Translations under genes and position numbers: made by a program
In this document: positions 14,191 to 26,989 of the stretch, one piece after another
How positions within the stretch are numbered: the stretch's first letter is position 1
Layout: each line of letters begins with the position of its first letter
Notes under the pieces: model-generated
The model's database searches: none
The model's input: only the letters and a program-made list of their open reading frames with translations
Told to the model about the DNA's origin: nothing
Assembly: GCA_027186245.1 (NCBI GenBank)
Contig: CP114481.1
Location: 39,153,501-39,217,500 of the forward strand
DNA length: 64,000 nt
Origin: Coriaria nepalensis
Lineage: Eukaryota; Streptophyta; Magnoliopsida; Cucurbitales; Coriariaceae
Reading direction: 5' to 3'

Positions 14191-17100
14191 ACAAACACAA
14201 GTTTGGTGCATAACTTGCAAGTGATCAATGCAAGGAAAGTGTGCTTTCGTTTAACCTTAAAATCATTTCAATGAGTCATTTCAAGTCAATAACTTATTTC
14301 AAAGCAAGTCGAACGAATTCAATTTTTGCACTACAAACACAAGTTTTGTGCATAACTTGCAAATGATCAATGCAAGGAAAGTGTGCATTCGTTTAACCTT
14401 AAAATCATTTCAATGAGTCATTTCAAGTCAATAACTTATTTCAAAGCAAGTCGAACAAATTCAATTTTTGCACTACAAACACAAGTTTTGTGCATAACTT
14501 GCAAATGATCAATGCAAGGAAAGTGTGCACTCGTTTAACCTTAAAATAATTTCAATGAGTCATTTCAAGTCAATAACTTATTTCAAAGCAAGTCGAACGA
14601 ATTCAATTTTTGCACTACAGCCACAAGTTTTGTGCATAACTTCCAAATGATCATTGCAAGGAAAGTGTGCATTCGTTTAACCTTAAAATCATTTCAATGA
14701 GTCATTTCAAGTCAATAACTTATTTCAAAGCAAGTCGAACGAATTCAATTTTTGCACTACAAACACAAGTTTTGTGCATAACTTCCAAATGATCATTGCA
14801 AGGAAAGTGTGCATTCGTTTAACCTTAAAATCATTTCAATGAGTCATTTCAAGTGAATAACTTATTTCAAAGCAAGTCGAACGAATTCTATTTTTTCACT
14901 CCAAACAGAAGTTTTTTGCATAACTTGCAAATGATCAATGCAAGGAAAGTGTGCATTCGTTTAACCTTAAAATCATTTCAATGAGTCATTTCAAGTCAAT
15001 AACTTATTTCAAAGCAAGTCGAACAAATTCAATTTTTGCACTACAAACACAAGTTTTGTGCATAACTTGCAAATGATCAATGCAAGGAAAGTGTGCATTC
15101 GTTTAACCTTAAAATCATTTCAATGAGTCATTTCAAGTCAATAACTTATTTCAAAGCAAGTCGAACAAATTCAATTTTTGCACTACAAACACAAGTTTTG
15201 TGCATAACTTGCAAATGATCAATGCAAGGAAAGTGTGCACTCGTTTAACCTTAAAATAATTTCAATGAGTCATTTCAAGTCAATAACTTATTTCAAAGCA
15301 AGTCGAACGAATTCAATTTTTGCACTACAGCCACAAGTTTTGTGCATAACTTGCAAATGATCAATGCAAGGAAAGTGTGCATTCGTTTAACTTAAAATCA
15401 TTTCAATGAGTCATTTCAAGTCAATAACTTATTTCAAAGCAAGTCGAACGAATTCAATTTTTGCACTACAAACACAAGTTTTGTGCATAACTTGCAAGTG
15501 ATCAATGCAAGGAAAGTGTGCATTCGTTTAACCTTAAAATCATTTCAATGAGTCATTTCAAGTCAATAACTTATTTCAAAGCAAGTCGAACGAATTCAAT
15601 TTTTGCACTACAAACAGAAGTTTTTTGCATTACTTCCAAATGATCATTGCAAGGAAAGTGTGCATTCGTTTAACCTTAAAATCATTTCAATGAGTCATTT
15701 CAAGTCAATAACTTATTTCAAAGCAAGTCGAACGAATTCTATTTTTTCACTCCAAACACAAGTTTTTTGCATAACTTGCAAATGATCAATGCAAGGAAAG
15801 TGTGCATTCGTTTAACCTTTAAATCGGTTCAATTAGTCATTTCAAGTCAATAACTTATTTCAAAGCAAGTCGAACGAATTCAATTTTTGCACTACAAACA
15901 CAAGTTTTGTGCATAACTTCCAAATGATCATTGCAAGGAAAGTGTGCATTCGTTTAACCTTAAAATCATTTCAATGAGTCATTTCAAGTCAATAACTTAT
16001 TTCAAAGCAAGTCGAACAAATTCAATTTTTGCACTACAAACACAAGTTTTGTGCATAACTTGCAAATGATCAATGCAAGGAAAGTGTGCACTCGTTTAAC
16101 CTTAAAATAATTTCAATGAGTCATTTCAAGTCAATAACTTATTTCAAAGCAAGTCGAACGAATTCAATTTTTGCACTACAGCCACAAGTTTTGTGCATAA
16201 CTTCCAAATGATCATTGCAAGGAAAGTGTGCATTCGTTTAACCTTAAAATCATTTCAATGAGTCATTTCAAGTCAATAACTTATTTCAAAGCAAGTCGAA
16301 CGAATTCAATTTTTGCACTACAAACACAAGTTTTGTGCATAACTTCCAAATGATCATTGCAAGGAAAGTGTGCATTCGTTTAACCTTAAAATCATTTCAA
16401 TGAGTCATTTCAAGTGAATAACTTATTTCAAAGCAAGTCGAACGAATTCTATTTTTTCACTCCAAACAGAAGTTTTTTGCATAACTTGCAAATGATCAAT
16501 GCAAGGAAAGTGTGCATTCGTTTAACCTTAAAATCATTTCAATGAGTCATTTCAAGTCAATAACTTATTTCAAAGCAAGTCGAACAAATTCAATTTTTGC
16601 ACTACAAACACAAGTTTTGTGCATAACTTGCAAATGATCAATGCAAGGAAAGTGTGCACTCGTTTAACCTTAAAATAATTTCAATGAGTCATTTCAAGTC
16701 AATAACTTATTTCAAAGCAAGTCGAACGAATTCAATTTTTGCACTACAAACACAAGTTTTGTGCATAACTTGCAAATGATCAATGCAAGGAAAGTGTGCA
16801 CTCGTTTAACCTTCAAATAATTTCAATGAGTCATTTCAAGTCAATAACTTATTTCAAAGCAAGTCGAACGAATTCAATTTTTGCACTACAAACACAAGTT
16901 TTGTGCATAACTTCCAAATGATCATTGCAAGGAAAGTGTGCATTCGTTTAACCTTAAAATCATTTGAATGAGTCATTTCAAGTCAGTAACTTATTTCGAA
17001 GCAAGTCGAACGAATTCAATTTTTGCACTACAAACACAAGTTTTGTGCATAACTTGCAAGTGATCAATGCAAGGAAAGTGTGCTTTCGTTTAACCTTAAA

Positions 17101-20100
17101 ATCATTTCAATGAGTCATTTCAAGTCAATAACTTATTTCAAAGCAAGTCGAACGAATTCAATTTTTGCACTACAAACACAAGTTTTGTGCATAACTTGCA
17201 AATGATCAATGCAAGGAAAGTGTGCATTCGTTTAACCTTAAAATCATTTCAATGAGTCATTTCAAGTCAATAACTTATTTCAAAGCAAGTCGAACAAATT
17301 CAATTTTTGCACTACAAACACAAGTTTTGTGCATAACTTGCAAATGATCAATGCAAGGAAAGTGTGCACTCGTTTAACCTTAAAATAATTTCAATGAGTC
17401 ATTTCAAGTCAATAACTTATTTCAAAGCAAGTCGAACGAATTCAATTTTTGCACTACAGCCACAAGTTTTGTGCATAACTTCCAAATGATCATTGCAAGG
17501 AAAGTGTGCATTCGTTTAACCTTAAAATCATTTCAATGAGTCATTTCAAGTCAATAACTTATTTCAAAGCAAGTCGAACGAATTCAATTTTTGCACTACA
17601 AACACAAGTTTTGTGCATAACTTCCAAATGATCATTGCAAGGAAAGTGTGCATTCGTTTAACCTTAAAATCATTTCAATGAGTCATTTCAAGTGAATAAC
17701 TTATTTCAAAGCAAGTCGAACGAATTCTATTTTTTCACTCCAAACAGAAGTTTTTTGCATAACTTGCAAATGATCAATGCAAGGAAAGTGTGCATTCGTT
17801 TAACCTTAAAATCATTTCAATGAGTCATTTCAAGTCAATAACTTATTTCAAAGCAAGTCGAACAAATTCAATTTTTGCACTACAAACACAAGTTTTGTGC
17901 ATAACTTGCAAATGATCAATGCAAGGAAAGTGTGCATTCGTTTAACCTTAAAATCATTTCAATGAGTCATTTCAAGTCAATAACTTATTTCAAAGCAAGT
18001 CGAACAAATTCAATTTTTGCACTACAAACACAAGTTTTGTGCATAACTTGCAAATGATCAATGCAAGGAAAGTGTGCACTCGTTTAACCTTAAAATAATT
18101 TCAATGAGTCATTTCAAGTCAATAACTTATTTCAAAGCAAGTCGAACGAATTCAATTTTTGCACTACAGCCACAAGTTTTGTGCATAACTTGCAAATGAT
18201 CAATGCAAGGAAAGTGTGCATTCGTTTAACTTAAAATCATTTCAATGAGTCATTTCAAGTCAATAACTTATTTCAAAGCAAGTCGAACGAATTCAATTTT
18301 TGCACTACAAACACAAGTTTTGTGCATAACTTGCAAGTGATCAATGCAAGGAAAGTGTGCATTCGTTTAACCTTAAAATCATTTCAATGAGTCATTTCAA
18401 GTCAATAACTTATTTCAAAGCAAGTCGAACGAATTCAATTTTTGCACTACAAACAGAAGTTTTTTGCATTACTTCCAAATGATCATTGCAAGGAAAGTGT
18501 GCATTCGTTTAACCTTAAAATCATTTCAATGAGTCATTTCAAGTCAATAACTTATTTCAAAGCAAGTCGAACGAATTCTATTTTTTCACTCCAAACACAA
18601 GTTTTTTGCATAACTTGCAAATGATCAATGCAAGGAAAGTGTGCATTCGTTTAACCTTTAAATCGGTTCAATTAGTCATTTCAAGTCAATAACTTATTTC
18701 AAAGCAAGTCGAACGAATTCAATTTTTGCACTACAAACACAAGTTTTGTGCATAACTTCCAAATGATCATTGCAAGGAAAGTGTGCATTCGTTTAACCTT
18801 AAAATCATTTCAATGAGTCATTTCAAGTCAATAACTTATTTCAAAGCAAGTCGAACAAATTCAATTTTTGCACTACAAACACAAGTTTTGTGCATAACTT
18901 GCAAATGATCAATGCAAGGAAAGTGTGCACTCGTTTAACCTTAAAATAATTTCAATGAGTCATTTCAAGTCAATAACTTATTTCAAAGCAAGTCGAACGA
19001 ATTCAATTTTTGCACTACAGCCACAAGTTTTGTGCATAACTTCCAAATGATCATTGCAAGGAAAGTGTGCATTCGTTTAACCTTAAAATCATTTCAATGA
19101 GTCATTTCAAGTCAATAACTTATTTCAAAGCAAGTCGAACGAATTCAATTTTTGCACTACAAACACAAGTTTTGTGCATAACTTCCAAATGATCATTGCA
19201 AGGAAAGTGTGCATTCGTTTAACCTTAAAATCATTTCAATGAGTCATTTCAAGTCAATAACTTATTTCAAAGCAAGTCGAACGAATTCTATTTTTTCACT
19301 ACAAACAGAAGTTTTTTGCATAACTTGCAAATGATCAATGCAAGGAAAGTGTGCATTCGTTTAACTTAAAATCATTTCAATGAGTCATTTCAAATCAATA
19401 ATTTATTTCAAAGCAAGTCGAACGGATTCAATTTTTGCACAACAAACACATGTTTTATGCATAACTTGGAAAATGATCAATGCAAGGAAAGTGTGCATTC
19501 GTTTAACCTTAAAATCATTTCAATGAGTCATTTCAAGTCAATAACTTATTTCAAAGCAAGTCGAACAAATTCAATTTTTGCACTACAAACACAAGTTTTG
19601 TGCATAACTTGCAAATGATCAATGCAAGGAAAGTGTGCACTCGTTTAACCTTCAAATAATTTCAATGAGTCATTTCAAGTCAATAACTTATTTCAAAGCA
19701 AGTCGAACGAATTCAATTTTTGCACTACAAACACAAGTTTTGTGCATAACTTCCAAATGATCATTGCAAGGAAAGTGTGCATTCGTTTAACCTTAAAATC
19801 ATTTGAATGAGTCATTTCAAGTCAGTAACTTATTTCGAAGCAAGTCGAACGAATTCAATTTTTGCACTACAAACACAAGTTTTGTGCATAACTTGCAAGT
19901 GATCAATGCAAGGAAAGTGTGCTTTCGTTTAACCTTAAAATCATTTCAATGAGTCATTTCAAGTCAATAACTTATTTCAAAGCAAGTCGAACGAATTCAA
20001 TTTTTGCACTACAAACACAAGTTTTGTGCATAACTTGCAAATGATCAATGCAAGGAAAGTGTGCATTCGTTTAACCTTAAAATCATTTCAATGAGTCATT

Positions 20101-21620
20101 TCAAGTCAATAACTTATTTCAAAGCAAGTCGAACAAATTCAATTTTTGCACTACAAACACAAGTTTTGTGCATAACTTGCAAATGATCAATGCAAGGAAA
20201 GTGTGCACTCGTTTAACCTTAAAATAATTTCAATGAGTCATTTCAAGTCAATAACTTATTTCAAAGCAAGTCGAACGAATTCAATTTTTGCACTACAGCC
20301 ACAAGTTTTGTGCATAACTTCCAAATGATCATTGCAAGGAAAGTGTGCATTCGTTTAACCTTAAAATCATTTCAATGAGTCATTTCAAGTCAATAACTTA
20401 TTTCAAAGCAAGTCGAACGAATTCAATTTTTGCACTACAAACACAAGTTTTGTGCATAACTTCCAAATGATCATTGCAAGGAAAGTGTGCATTCGTTTAA
20501 CCTTAAAATCATTTCAATGAGTCATTTCAAGTGAATAACTTATTTCAAAGCAAGTCGAACGAATTCTATTTTTTCACTCCAAACAGAAGTTTTTTGCATA
20601 ACTTGCAAATGATCAATGCAAGGAAAGTGTGCATTCGTTTAACCTTAAAATCATTTCAATGAGTCATTTCAAGTCAATAACTTATTTCAAAGCAAGTCGA
20701 ACAAATTCACTTTTTGCACTACAAACACAAGTTTTGTGCATAACTTGCAAATGATCAATGCAAGGAAAGTGTGCATTCGTTTAACCTTAAAATCATTTCA
20801 ATGAGTCATTTCAAGTCAATAACTTATTTCAAAGCAAGTCGAACAAATTCAATTTTTGCACTACAAACACAAGTTTTGTGCATAACTTGCAAATGATCAA
20901 TGCAAGGAAAGTGTGCACTCGTTTAACCTTAAAATAATTTCAATGAGTCATTTCAAGTCAATAACTTATTTCAAAGCAAGTCGAACGAATTCAATTTTTG
21001 CACTACAGCCACAAGTTTTGTGCATAACTTGCAAATGATCAATGCAAGGAAAGTGTGCATTCGTTTAACTTAAAATCATTTCAATGAGTCATTTCAAGTC
21101 AATAACTTATTTCAAAGCAAGTCGAACGAATTCAATTTTTGCACTACAAACACAAGTTTTGTGCATAACTTGCAAGTGATCAATGCAAGGAAAGTGTGCA
21201 TTCGTTTAACCTTAAAATCATTTCAATGAGTCATTTCAAGTCAATAACTTATTTCAAAGCAAGTCGAACGAATTCAATTTTTGCACTACAAACAGAAGTT
21301 TTTTGCATTACTTCCAAATGATCATTGCAAGGAAAGTGTGCATTCGTTTAACCTTAAAATCATTTCAATGAGTCATTTCAAGTCAATAACTTATTTCAAA
21401 GCAAGTCGAACGAATTCTATTTTTTCACTCCAAACACAAGTTTTTTGCATAACTTGCAAATGATCAATGCAAGGAAAGTGTGCATTCGTTTAACCTTTAA
21501 ATCGGTTCAATTAGTCATTTCAAGTCAATAACTTATTTCAAAGCAAGTCGAACGAATTCAATTTTTGCACTACAAACACAAGTTTTGTGCATAACTTCCA
21601 AATGATCATTGCAAGGAAAG
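13890..21620. repeat. Twenty-monomer HOR, 2839 bp, about 2.7 copies
   Basis: The period of 2839 bp (20 x 142 - 1) is set by cttatttcga (14151, 16990, 19829), gtgaataac (14853, 17692, 20531) and the cagaagttttttgcattac monomer (about 15613, 18452, 21291). The three 183-bp segments at 15603, 18442 and 21281 translate identically. Conservation between copies 2 and 3 ends near 21620. Copy 2 differs from copy 1 between about 19253 and 19570, where it carries monomers typical of the 994-bp HOR. Near-identity of the rest implies recent amplification. Confidence 0.85.
18706..19870. repeat. Displaced block matching 8.9-10.1 kb
   Basis: At a constant offset of 9796 bp this block matches about 8910-10075. 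Shared markers are cagccacaag (9222 and 19018), cttggaaaatg (9669 and 19465) and cttatttcga (10033 and 19829). Agreement stops on the left at gccgaacg versus gtcgaacg and on the right at aagtttggtg versus aagttttgtg. In copy 2 of the 20-mer the block brings in the acggattc/ggaaaatg monomers that neighbouring copies lack. Gene conversion or a double unequal exchange is likely. Confidence 0.7.
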
Positions 21621-22856
21621 TGCGCACTCGTTTAACCTTCAAATAATTTCAATGAGTCATTTCAAGTCAATAACTTATTTCAAAGCAAGTCGAACGAATT
21701 CAATTTTTGCACTACAGCAACAAGTTTTGTGCATAACTTCCAAATGATCATTGCAAGGAAAGTGTGCATTCGTTTAACCTTAAAATCATTTCAATGAGTC
21801 ATTTCAAGTCAATAACTTATTTCAAAGCAAGTCGAACGAATTCAATTTTTGCACTACAAACACAAGTTTTGTGCATAACTTGCAAGTGATCAATGCAAGG
21901 AAAGTGTGCATTCGTTTAACCTTAAAATCATTTCAATGAGTCATTTCAAGTCAATAACTTATTTCAAAGCAAGTCGAACGAATTCTATTTTTTCACTCCA
22001 AACACAAGTTTTTTGCATAACTTGCAAATGATCAATGCAAGGAAAGTGTGCATTCATTTAAACTTTAAATCATTTCAATTAGTCATTTCAAGTCAATAAC
22101 TTATTTCAAAGCAAGTCGAACGAATTCAATTTTTGCACTACAAACACAAGTTTTGTGCATAACATCCAAATGATCATTGCAAGGAAAGTGTGCATTCGTT
22201 TAACCTTAAAGTCATTTCAATGAGTCATTTCAAGTCAATAACTTATTTCAAAGCAAGTCGAACGAATTCTATTTTTTCACTACAAACACAAGTTTTGTGC
22301 ATAACTTGCAAATGATCAATGCAAGGAAAGTGTGCACTCGTTTAACCTTCAAATCATTTCAATGAGTCATTTCAAGTCAATAACTTATTTCAAAGCAAGT
22401 CGAACAAATTCAATTTTTGCACTACAAACACAAGTTTTGTGCATAACTTGCAAATGATCAATGCAAGGAAAGTGTGCACTCGTTTAACCTTCAAATCATT
22501 TCAATGAGTCATTTCAAGTCAATAACTTATTTCAAAGCAAGTCGAACGAATTCAATTTTTGCACTACAGCCACAAGTTTTGTGCATAACTTCCAAATGAT
22601 CATTGCAAGGAAAGTGTGCATTCGTTTAACCTTAAAATCATTTCAATGAGTCATTTCAAGTCAATAACTTATTTCAAAGCAAGTCGAACGAATTCAATTT
22701 TTGCACTACAAACACAAGTTTTGTGCATAACTTGCAAGTGATCAATGCAAGGAAAGTGTGCATTCGTTTAACCTTAAAATCATTTCAATGAGTCATTTCA
22801 AGTCAATAACTTATTTCAAAGCAAGTCGAACGAATTCAATTTTTGCACTACAAACA

Positions 22857-22892
22857 CAAGTTTTGTGCATAACTTGCAAATGATCAATGCAA
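22857..22892. other. Paired dyad elements at monomer start (example)
   Basis: The first 36 bp of the unit contain two overlapping inverted repeats. Caagtt (unit 1-6) is complementary to aacttg (15-20) across an 8-nt loop. Ttgca (18-22) is complementary to tgcaa (32-36) and flanks the palindrome tgatca. In units with t at position 31 the centre becomes the 10-bp palindrome aatgatcatt. The arrangement recurs in most units, though many variants break one arm (cttcc, catgc or cgtgc in place of cttgc) with no compensating change. It is a candidate cruciform or protein-binding dyad; no function is shown. Confidence 0.6.
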
Positions 22893-22998
22893 GGAAAGTG
22901 TGCATTCGTTTAACCTTAAAATCATTTCAATGAGTCATTTCAAGTCAATAACTTATTTCAAAGCAAGTCGAACGAATTCAATTTTTGTACTACAAACA
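22857..22998. repeat. Reference monomer, near-consensus unit
   Basis: This 142-bp unit differs from my by-eye consensus at one site (gtactac instead of gcactac near its end) and defines the phase used here. Landmarks within the unit are: caagttttgtgc at 1-12, aacttg at 15-20, tgatca at 25-30, gcaaggaaag at 33-42, the first CpG in cattcg at 51-52, atttcaa boxes at 68-74, 81-87 and 99-105, gtcgaacg at 111-118 with two CpGs, the EcoRI site at 118-123, and a T5 tract at about 126-130. The main variable positions are 9, 21, 31, 49-54, 58-63, 75-80, 87-95, 111-124 and 130-137. Phase is arbitrary because the array is circularly permutable. Confidence 0.93.
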
Positions 22999-25900
22999 CA
23001 AGTTTTGTGCATAACTTGCAAATGATCAATGCAAGGAAAGTGTGCATTCGTTTAAATTAAAATCATTTCAATGAGTCATTTCAAGTCAATAAGTTATTTC
23101 TAACCAAGTCGAACGAATTCAATTTTTGCACTACAAACACAAGTTTTGTGCATAACTTGCAAATGATCAATGCAAGGAAAGTGTGCACTCGTTTAACCTT
23201 CAAATCATTTCAATGAGTCATTTCAAGTCAATAACTTATTTCAAAGCAAGTCGAACGAATTCAATTTTTGCACTACAGCCACAAGTTTTGTGCATAACTT
23301 CCAAATGATCATTGCAAGGAAAGTGTGCATTCGTTTAACCTTAAAATCATTTCAATGAGTCATTTCAAGTCAATAACTTATTTCAAAGCAAGTCGAACAA
23401 ATTCAATTTTTGCACTACAAACACAAGTTTTGTGCATAACTTGCAAATGATCAATGCAAGGAAAGTGTGCACTCGTTTAACCTTAAAATAATTTCAATGA
23501 GTCATTTCAAGTCAATAACTTATTTCAAAGCAAGTCGAACGAATTCAATTTTTGCACTACAGCCACAAGTTTTGTGCATAACTTCCAAATGATCATTGCA
23601 AGGAAAGTGTGCATTCGTTTAACCTTAAAATCATTTCAATGAGTCATTTCAAGTCAATAACTTATTTCAAAGCAAGTCGAACGAATTCAATTTTTGCACT
23701 ACAAACACAAGTTTTGTGCATAACTTCCAAATGATCATTGCAAGGAAAGTGTGCATTCGTTTAACCTTAAAATCATTTCAATGAGTCATTTCAAGTGAAT
23801 AACTTATTTCAAAGCAAGTCGAACGAATTCTATTTTTTCACTCCAAACAGAAGTTTTTTGCATAACTTGCAAATGATCAATGCAAGGAAAGTGTGCATTC
23901 GTTTAACCTTAAAATCATTTCAATGAGTCATTTCAAGTCAATAACTTATTTCAAAGCAAGTCGAACAAATTCAATTTTTGCACTACAAACACAAGTTTTG
24001 TGCATAACTTGCAAATGATCAATGCAAGGAAAGTGTGCATTCGTTTAACCTTAAAATCATTTCAATGAGTCATTTCAAGTCAATAACTTATTTCAAAGCA
24101 AGTCGAACAAATTCAATTTTTGCACTACAAACACAAGTTTTGTGCATAACTTGCAAATGATCAATGCAAGGAAAGTGTGCACTCGTTTAACCTTAAAATA
24201 ATTTCAATGAGTCATTTCAAGTCAATAACTTATTTCAAAGCAAGTCGAACGAATTCAATTTTTGCACTACAGCCACAAGTTTTGTGCATAACTTGCAAAT
24301 GATCAATGCAAGGAAAGTGTGCATTCGTTTAACTTAAAATCATTTCAATGAGTCATTTCAAGTCAATAACTTATTTCAAAGCAAGTCGAACGAATTCAAT
24401 TTTTGCACTACAAACACAAGTTTTGTGCATAACTTGCAAGTGATCAATGCAAGGAAAGTGTGCATTCGTTTAACCTTAAAATCATTTCAATGAGTCATTT
24501 CAAGTCAATAACTTATTTCAAAGCAAGTCGAACGAATTCAATTTTTGCACTACAAACAGAAGTTTTTTGCATTACTTCCAAATGATCATTGCAAGGAAAG
24601 TGTGCATTCGTTTAACCTTAAAATCATTTCAATGAGTCATTTCAAGTCAATAACTTATTTCAAAGCAAGTCGAACGAATTCTATTTTTTCACTCCAAACA
24701 CAAGTTTTTTGCATAACTTGCAAATGATCAATGCAAGGAAAGTGTGCATTCGTTTAACCTTTAAATCGGTTCAATTAGTCATTTCAAGTCAATAACTTAT
24801 TTCAAAGCAAGTCGAACGAATTCAATTTTTGCACTACAAACACAAGTTTTGTGCATAACTTCCAAATGATCATTGCAAGGAAAGTGCGCACTCGTTTAAC
24901 CTTCAAATAATTTCAATGAGTCATTTCAAGTCAATAACTTATTTCAAAGCAAGTCGAACGAATTCAATTTTTGCACTACAGCAACAAGTTTTGTGCATAA
25001 CTTCCAAATGATCATTGCAAGGAAAGTGTGCATTCGTTTAACCTTAAAATCATTTCAATGAGTCATTTCAAGTCAATAACTTATTTCAAAGCAAGTCGAA
25101 CGAATTCAATTTTTGTACTACAAACACAAGTTTTGTGCATAACTTGCAAATGATCAATGCAAGGAAAGTGTGCATTCGTTTAAATTAAAATCATTTCAAT
25201 GAGTCATTTCAAGTCAATAAGTTATTTCTAACCAAGTCGAACGAATTCAATTTTTGCACTACAAACACAAGTTTTGTGCATAACTTGCAAATGATCAATG
25301 CAAGGAAAGTGTGCACTCGTTTAACCTTCAAATCATTTCAATGAGTCATTTCAAGTCAATAACTTATTTCAAAGCAAGTCGAACGAATTCTATTTTTTCA
25401 CTCCAAACACAAGTTTTTTGCATAACTTGCAAATGATCAATGCAAGGAAAGTGTGCATTCATTTAAACTTTAAATCATTTCAATTAGTCATTTCAAGTCA
25501 ATAACTTATTTCAAAGCAAGTCGAACGAATTCAATTTTTGCACTACAAACACAAGTTTTGTGCATAACTTCCAAATGATCATTGCAAGGAAAGTGTGCAT
25601 TCGTTTAACCTTAAAGTCATTTCAATGAGTCATTTCAAGTCAATAACTTATTTCAAAGCAAGTCGAACGAATTCTATTTTTTCACTACAAACACAAGTTT
25701 TGTGCATAACTTGCAAATGATCAATGCAAGGAAAGTGTGCACTCGTTTAACCTTCAAATCATTTCAATGAGTCATTTCAAGTCAATAACTTATTTCAAAG
25801 CAAGTCGAACAAATTCAATTTTTGCACTCTAAACACAAGTTTTGTGCATAACTTGCAAATGATCAATGCAAGGAAAGTGTGCACTCGTTTAACCTTCAAA

Positions 25901-26989
25901 TCATTTCAATGAGTCATTTCAAGTCAATAACTTATTTCAAAGCAAGTCGAACGAATTCAATTTTTGCACTACAGCCACAAGTTTTGTGCATAACTTCCAA
26001 ATGATCATTGCAAGGAAAGTGTGCATTCGTTTAACCTTAAAATCATTTCAATGAGTCATTTCAAGTCAATAACTTATTTCAAAGCAAGTCGAACGAATTC
26101 AATTTTTGCACTACAAACACAAGTTTTGTGCATAACTTGCAAGTGATCAATGCAAGGAAAGTGTGCATTCGTTTAACCTTAAAATCATTTCAATGAGTCA
26201 TTTCAAGTCAATAACTTATTTCAAAGCAAGTCGAACGAATTCAATTTTTGCACTACAAACACAAGTTTTGTGCATAACTTGCAAATGATCAATGCAAGGA
26301 AAGTGTGCATTCGTTTAACCTTAAAATCATTTCAATGAGTCATTTCAAGTCAATAACTTATTTCAAAGCAAGTCGAACGAATTCAATTTTTGTACTACAA
26401 ACACAAGTTTTGTGCATAACTTGCAAATGATCAATGCAAGGAAAGTGTGCATTCGTTTAAATTAAAATCATTTCAATGAGTCATTTCAAGTCAATAAGTT
26501 ATTTCTAACCAAGTCGAACGAATTCAATTTTTGCACTACAAACACAAGTTTTGTGCATAACTTGCAAATGATCAATGCAAGGAAAGTGTGCACTCGTTTA
26601 ACCTTCAAATCATTTCAATGAGTCATTTCAAGTCAATAACTTATTTCAAAGCAAGTCGAACGAATTCTATTTTTTCACTACAAACAGAAGTTTTTTTCAT
26701 AACTTGCAAATGGTCAATGCAAGGAAAGTGTGCATTCGTTTATCTTAAAATCATTTCAATGAGTCATTTCAAATCAATAACTTATTTCAAAGCAAGTCGA
26801 ACGGATTCAATTTTTGCACAACAAACACATGTTTTATGCATAACTTGCAAATGATCAATGCAAGGAAACTGTGCATTCGTTTAACCTTAAAATCATTTCA
26901 ATGAGTCATTTCAAGTCAATAACTTATTTCAAAGCAAGTCGAACAAATTCAATTTTTGCACTACAAACACAAGTTTTGTGCATAACTTG

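Larger units (their letters stand above)
20050..25109. repeat. 23-monomer offset duplication, 3264 bp
   Basis: About 20050-21845 is repeated at about 23314-25109 with an offset of 3264 bp (23 x 142 - 2). The markers are aacaaattc (20131 and 23395), gtgaataac (20531 and 23795), the cattac monomer (21281 and 24545) and the rare cagcaacaag (21715 and 24979). The segment between the copies carries several variants new to the window, including tttaaattaaaa and gttatttctaacc. The unit looks like the 20-mer enlarged by extra monomers. Confidence 0.8.
21960..26655. repeat. Nine-monomer block repeated 3405 bp apart
   Basis: About 21960-23250 recurs at about 25365-26655, offset 3405 bp (24 x 142 - 3). 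It is marked by cttaaagtcattt (22211 and 25616) and gttatttctaacc (23100 and 26505). A further partial copy containing the taacc unit lies at 25228, 1277 bp before the last. This duplication interleaves with the 3264-bp one, so at least two separate events shaped 20-27 kb. Confidence 0.75.

Noticed and set aside
22907..22923. CENP-B box in attcgtttaacc
   Set aside because: The unit matches the TTCG and the following A of the motif, but the essential CGGG half is replaced by TTAA. The minus-strand candidate near gttcgac also lacks CGGG.
2542..24727. Six 60-codon open frames (2542, 3394, 15603, 18442, 21281, 24545) with nearly identical translations
   Set aside because: They are copies of one satellite segment of about 1.3 monomers. 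The start codon is TTG, not ATG. The identity simply follows the HOR, the translation has no domain or signal, and because 142 is not a multiple of 3 the frame changes in every monomer.
26588..26854. 88-codon frame
   Set aside because: Begins at GTG inside a monomer and is open longer only because a unit has lost bases (tttatcttaaaa), keeping the frame for nearly two monomers. The two halves of the translation repeat each other as the monomers do.
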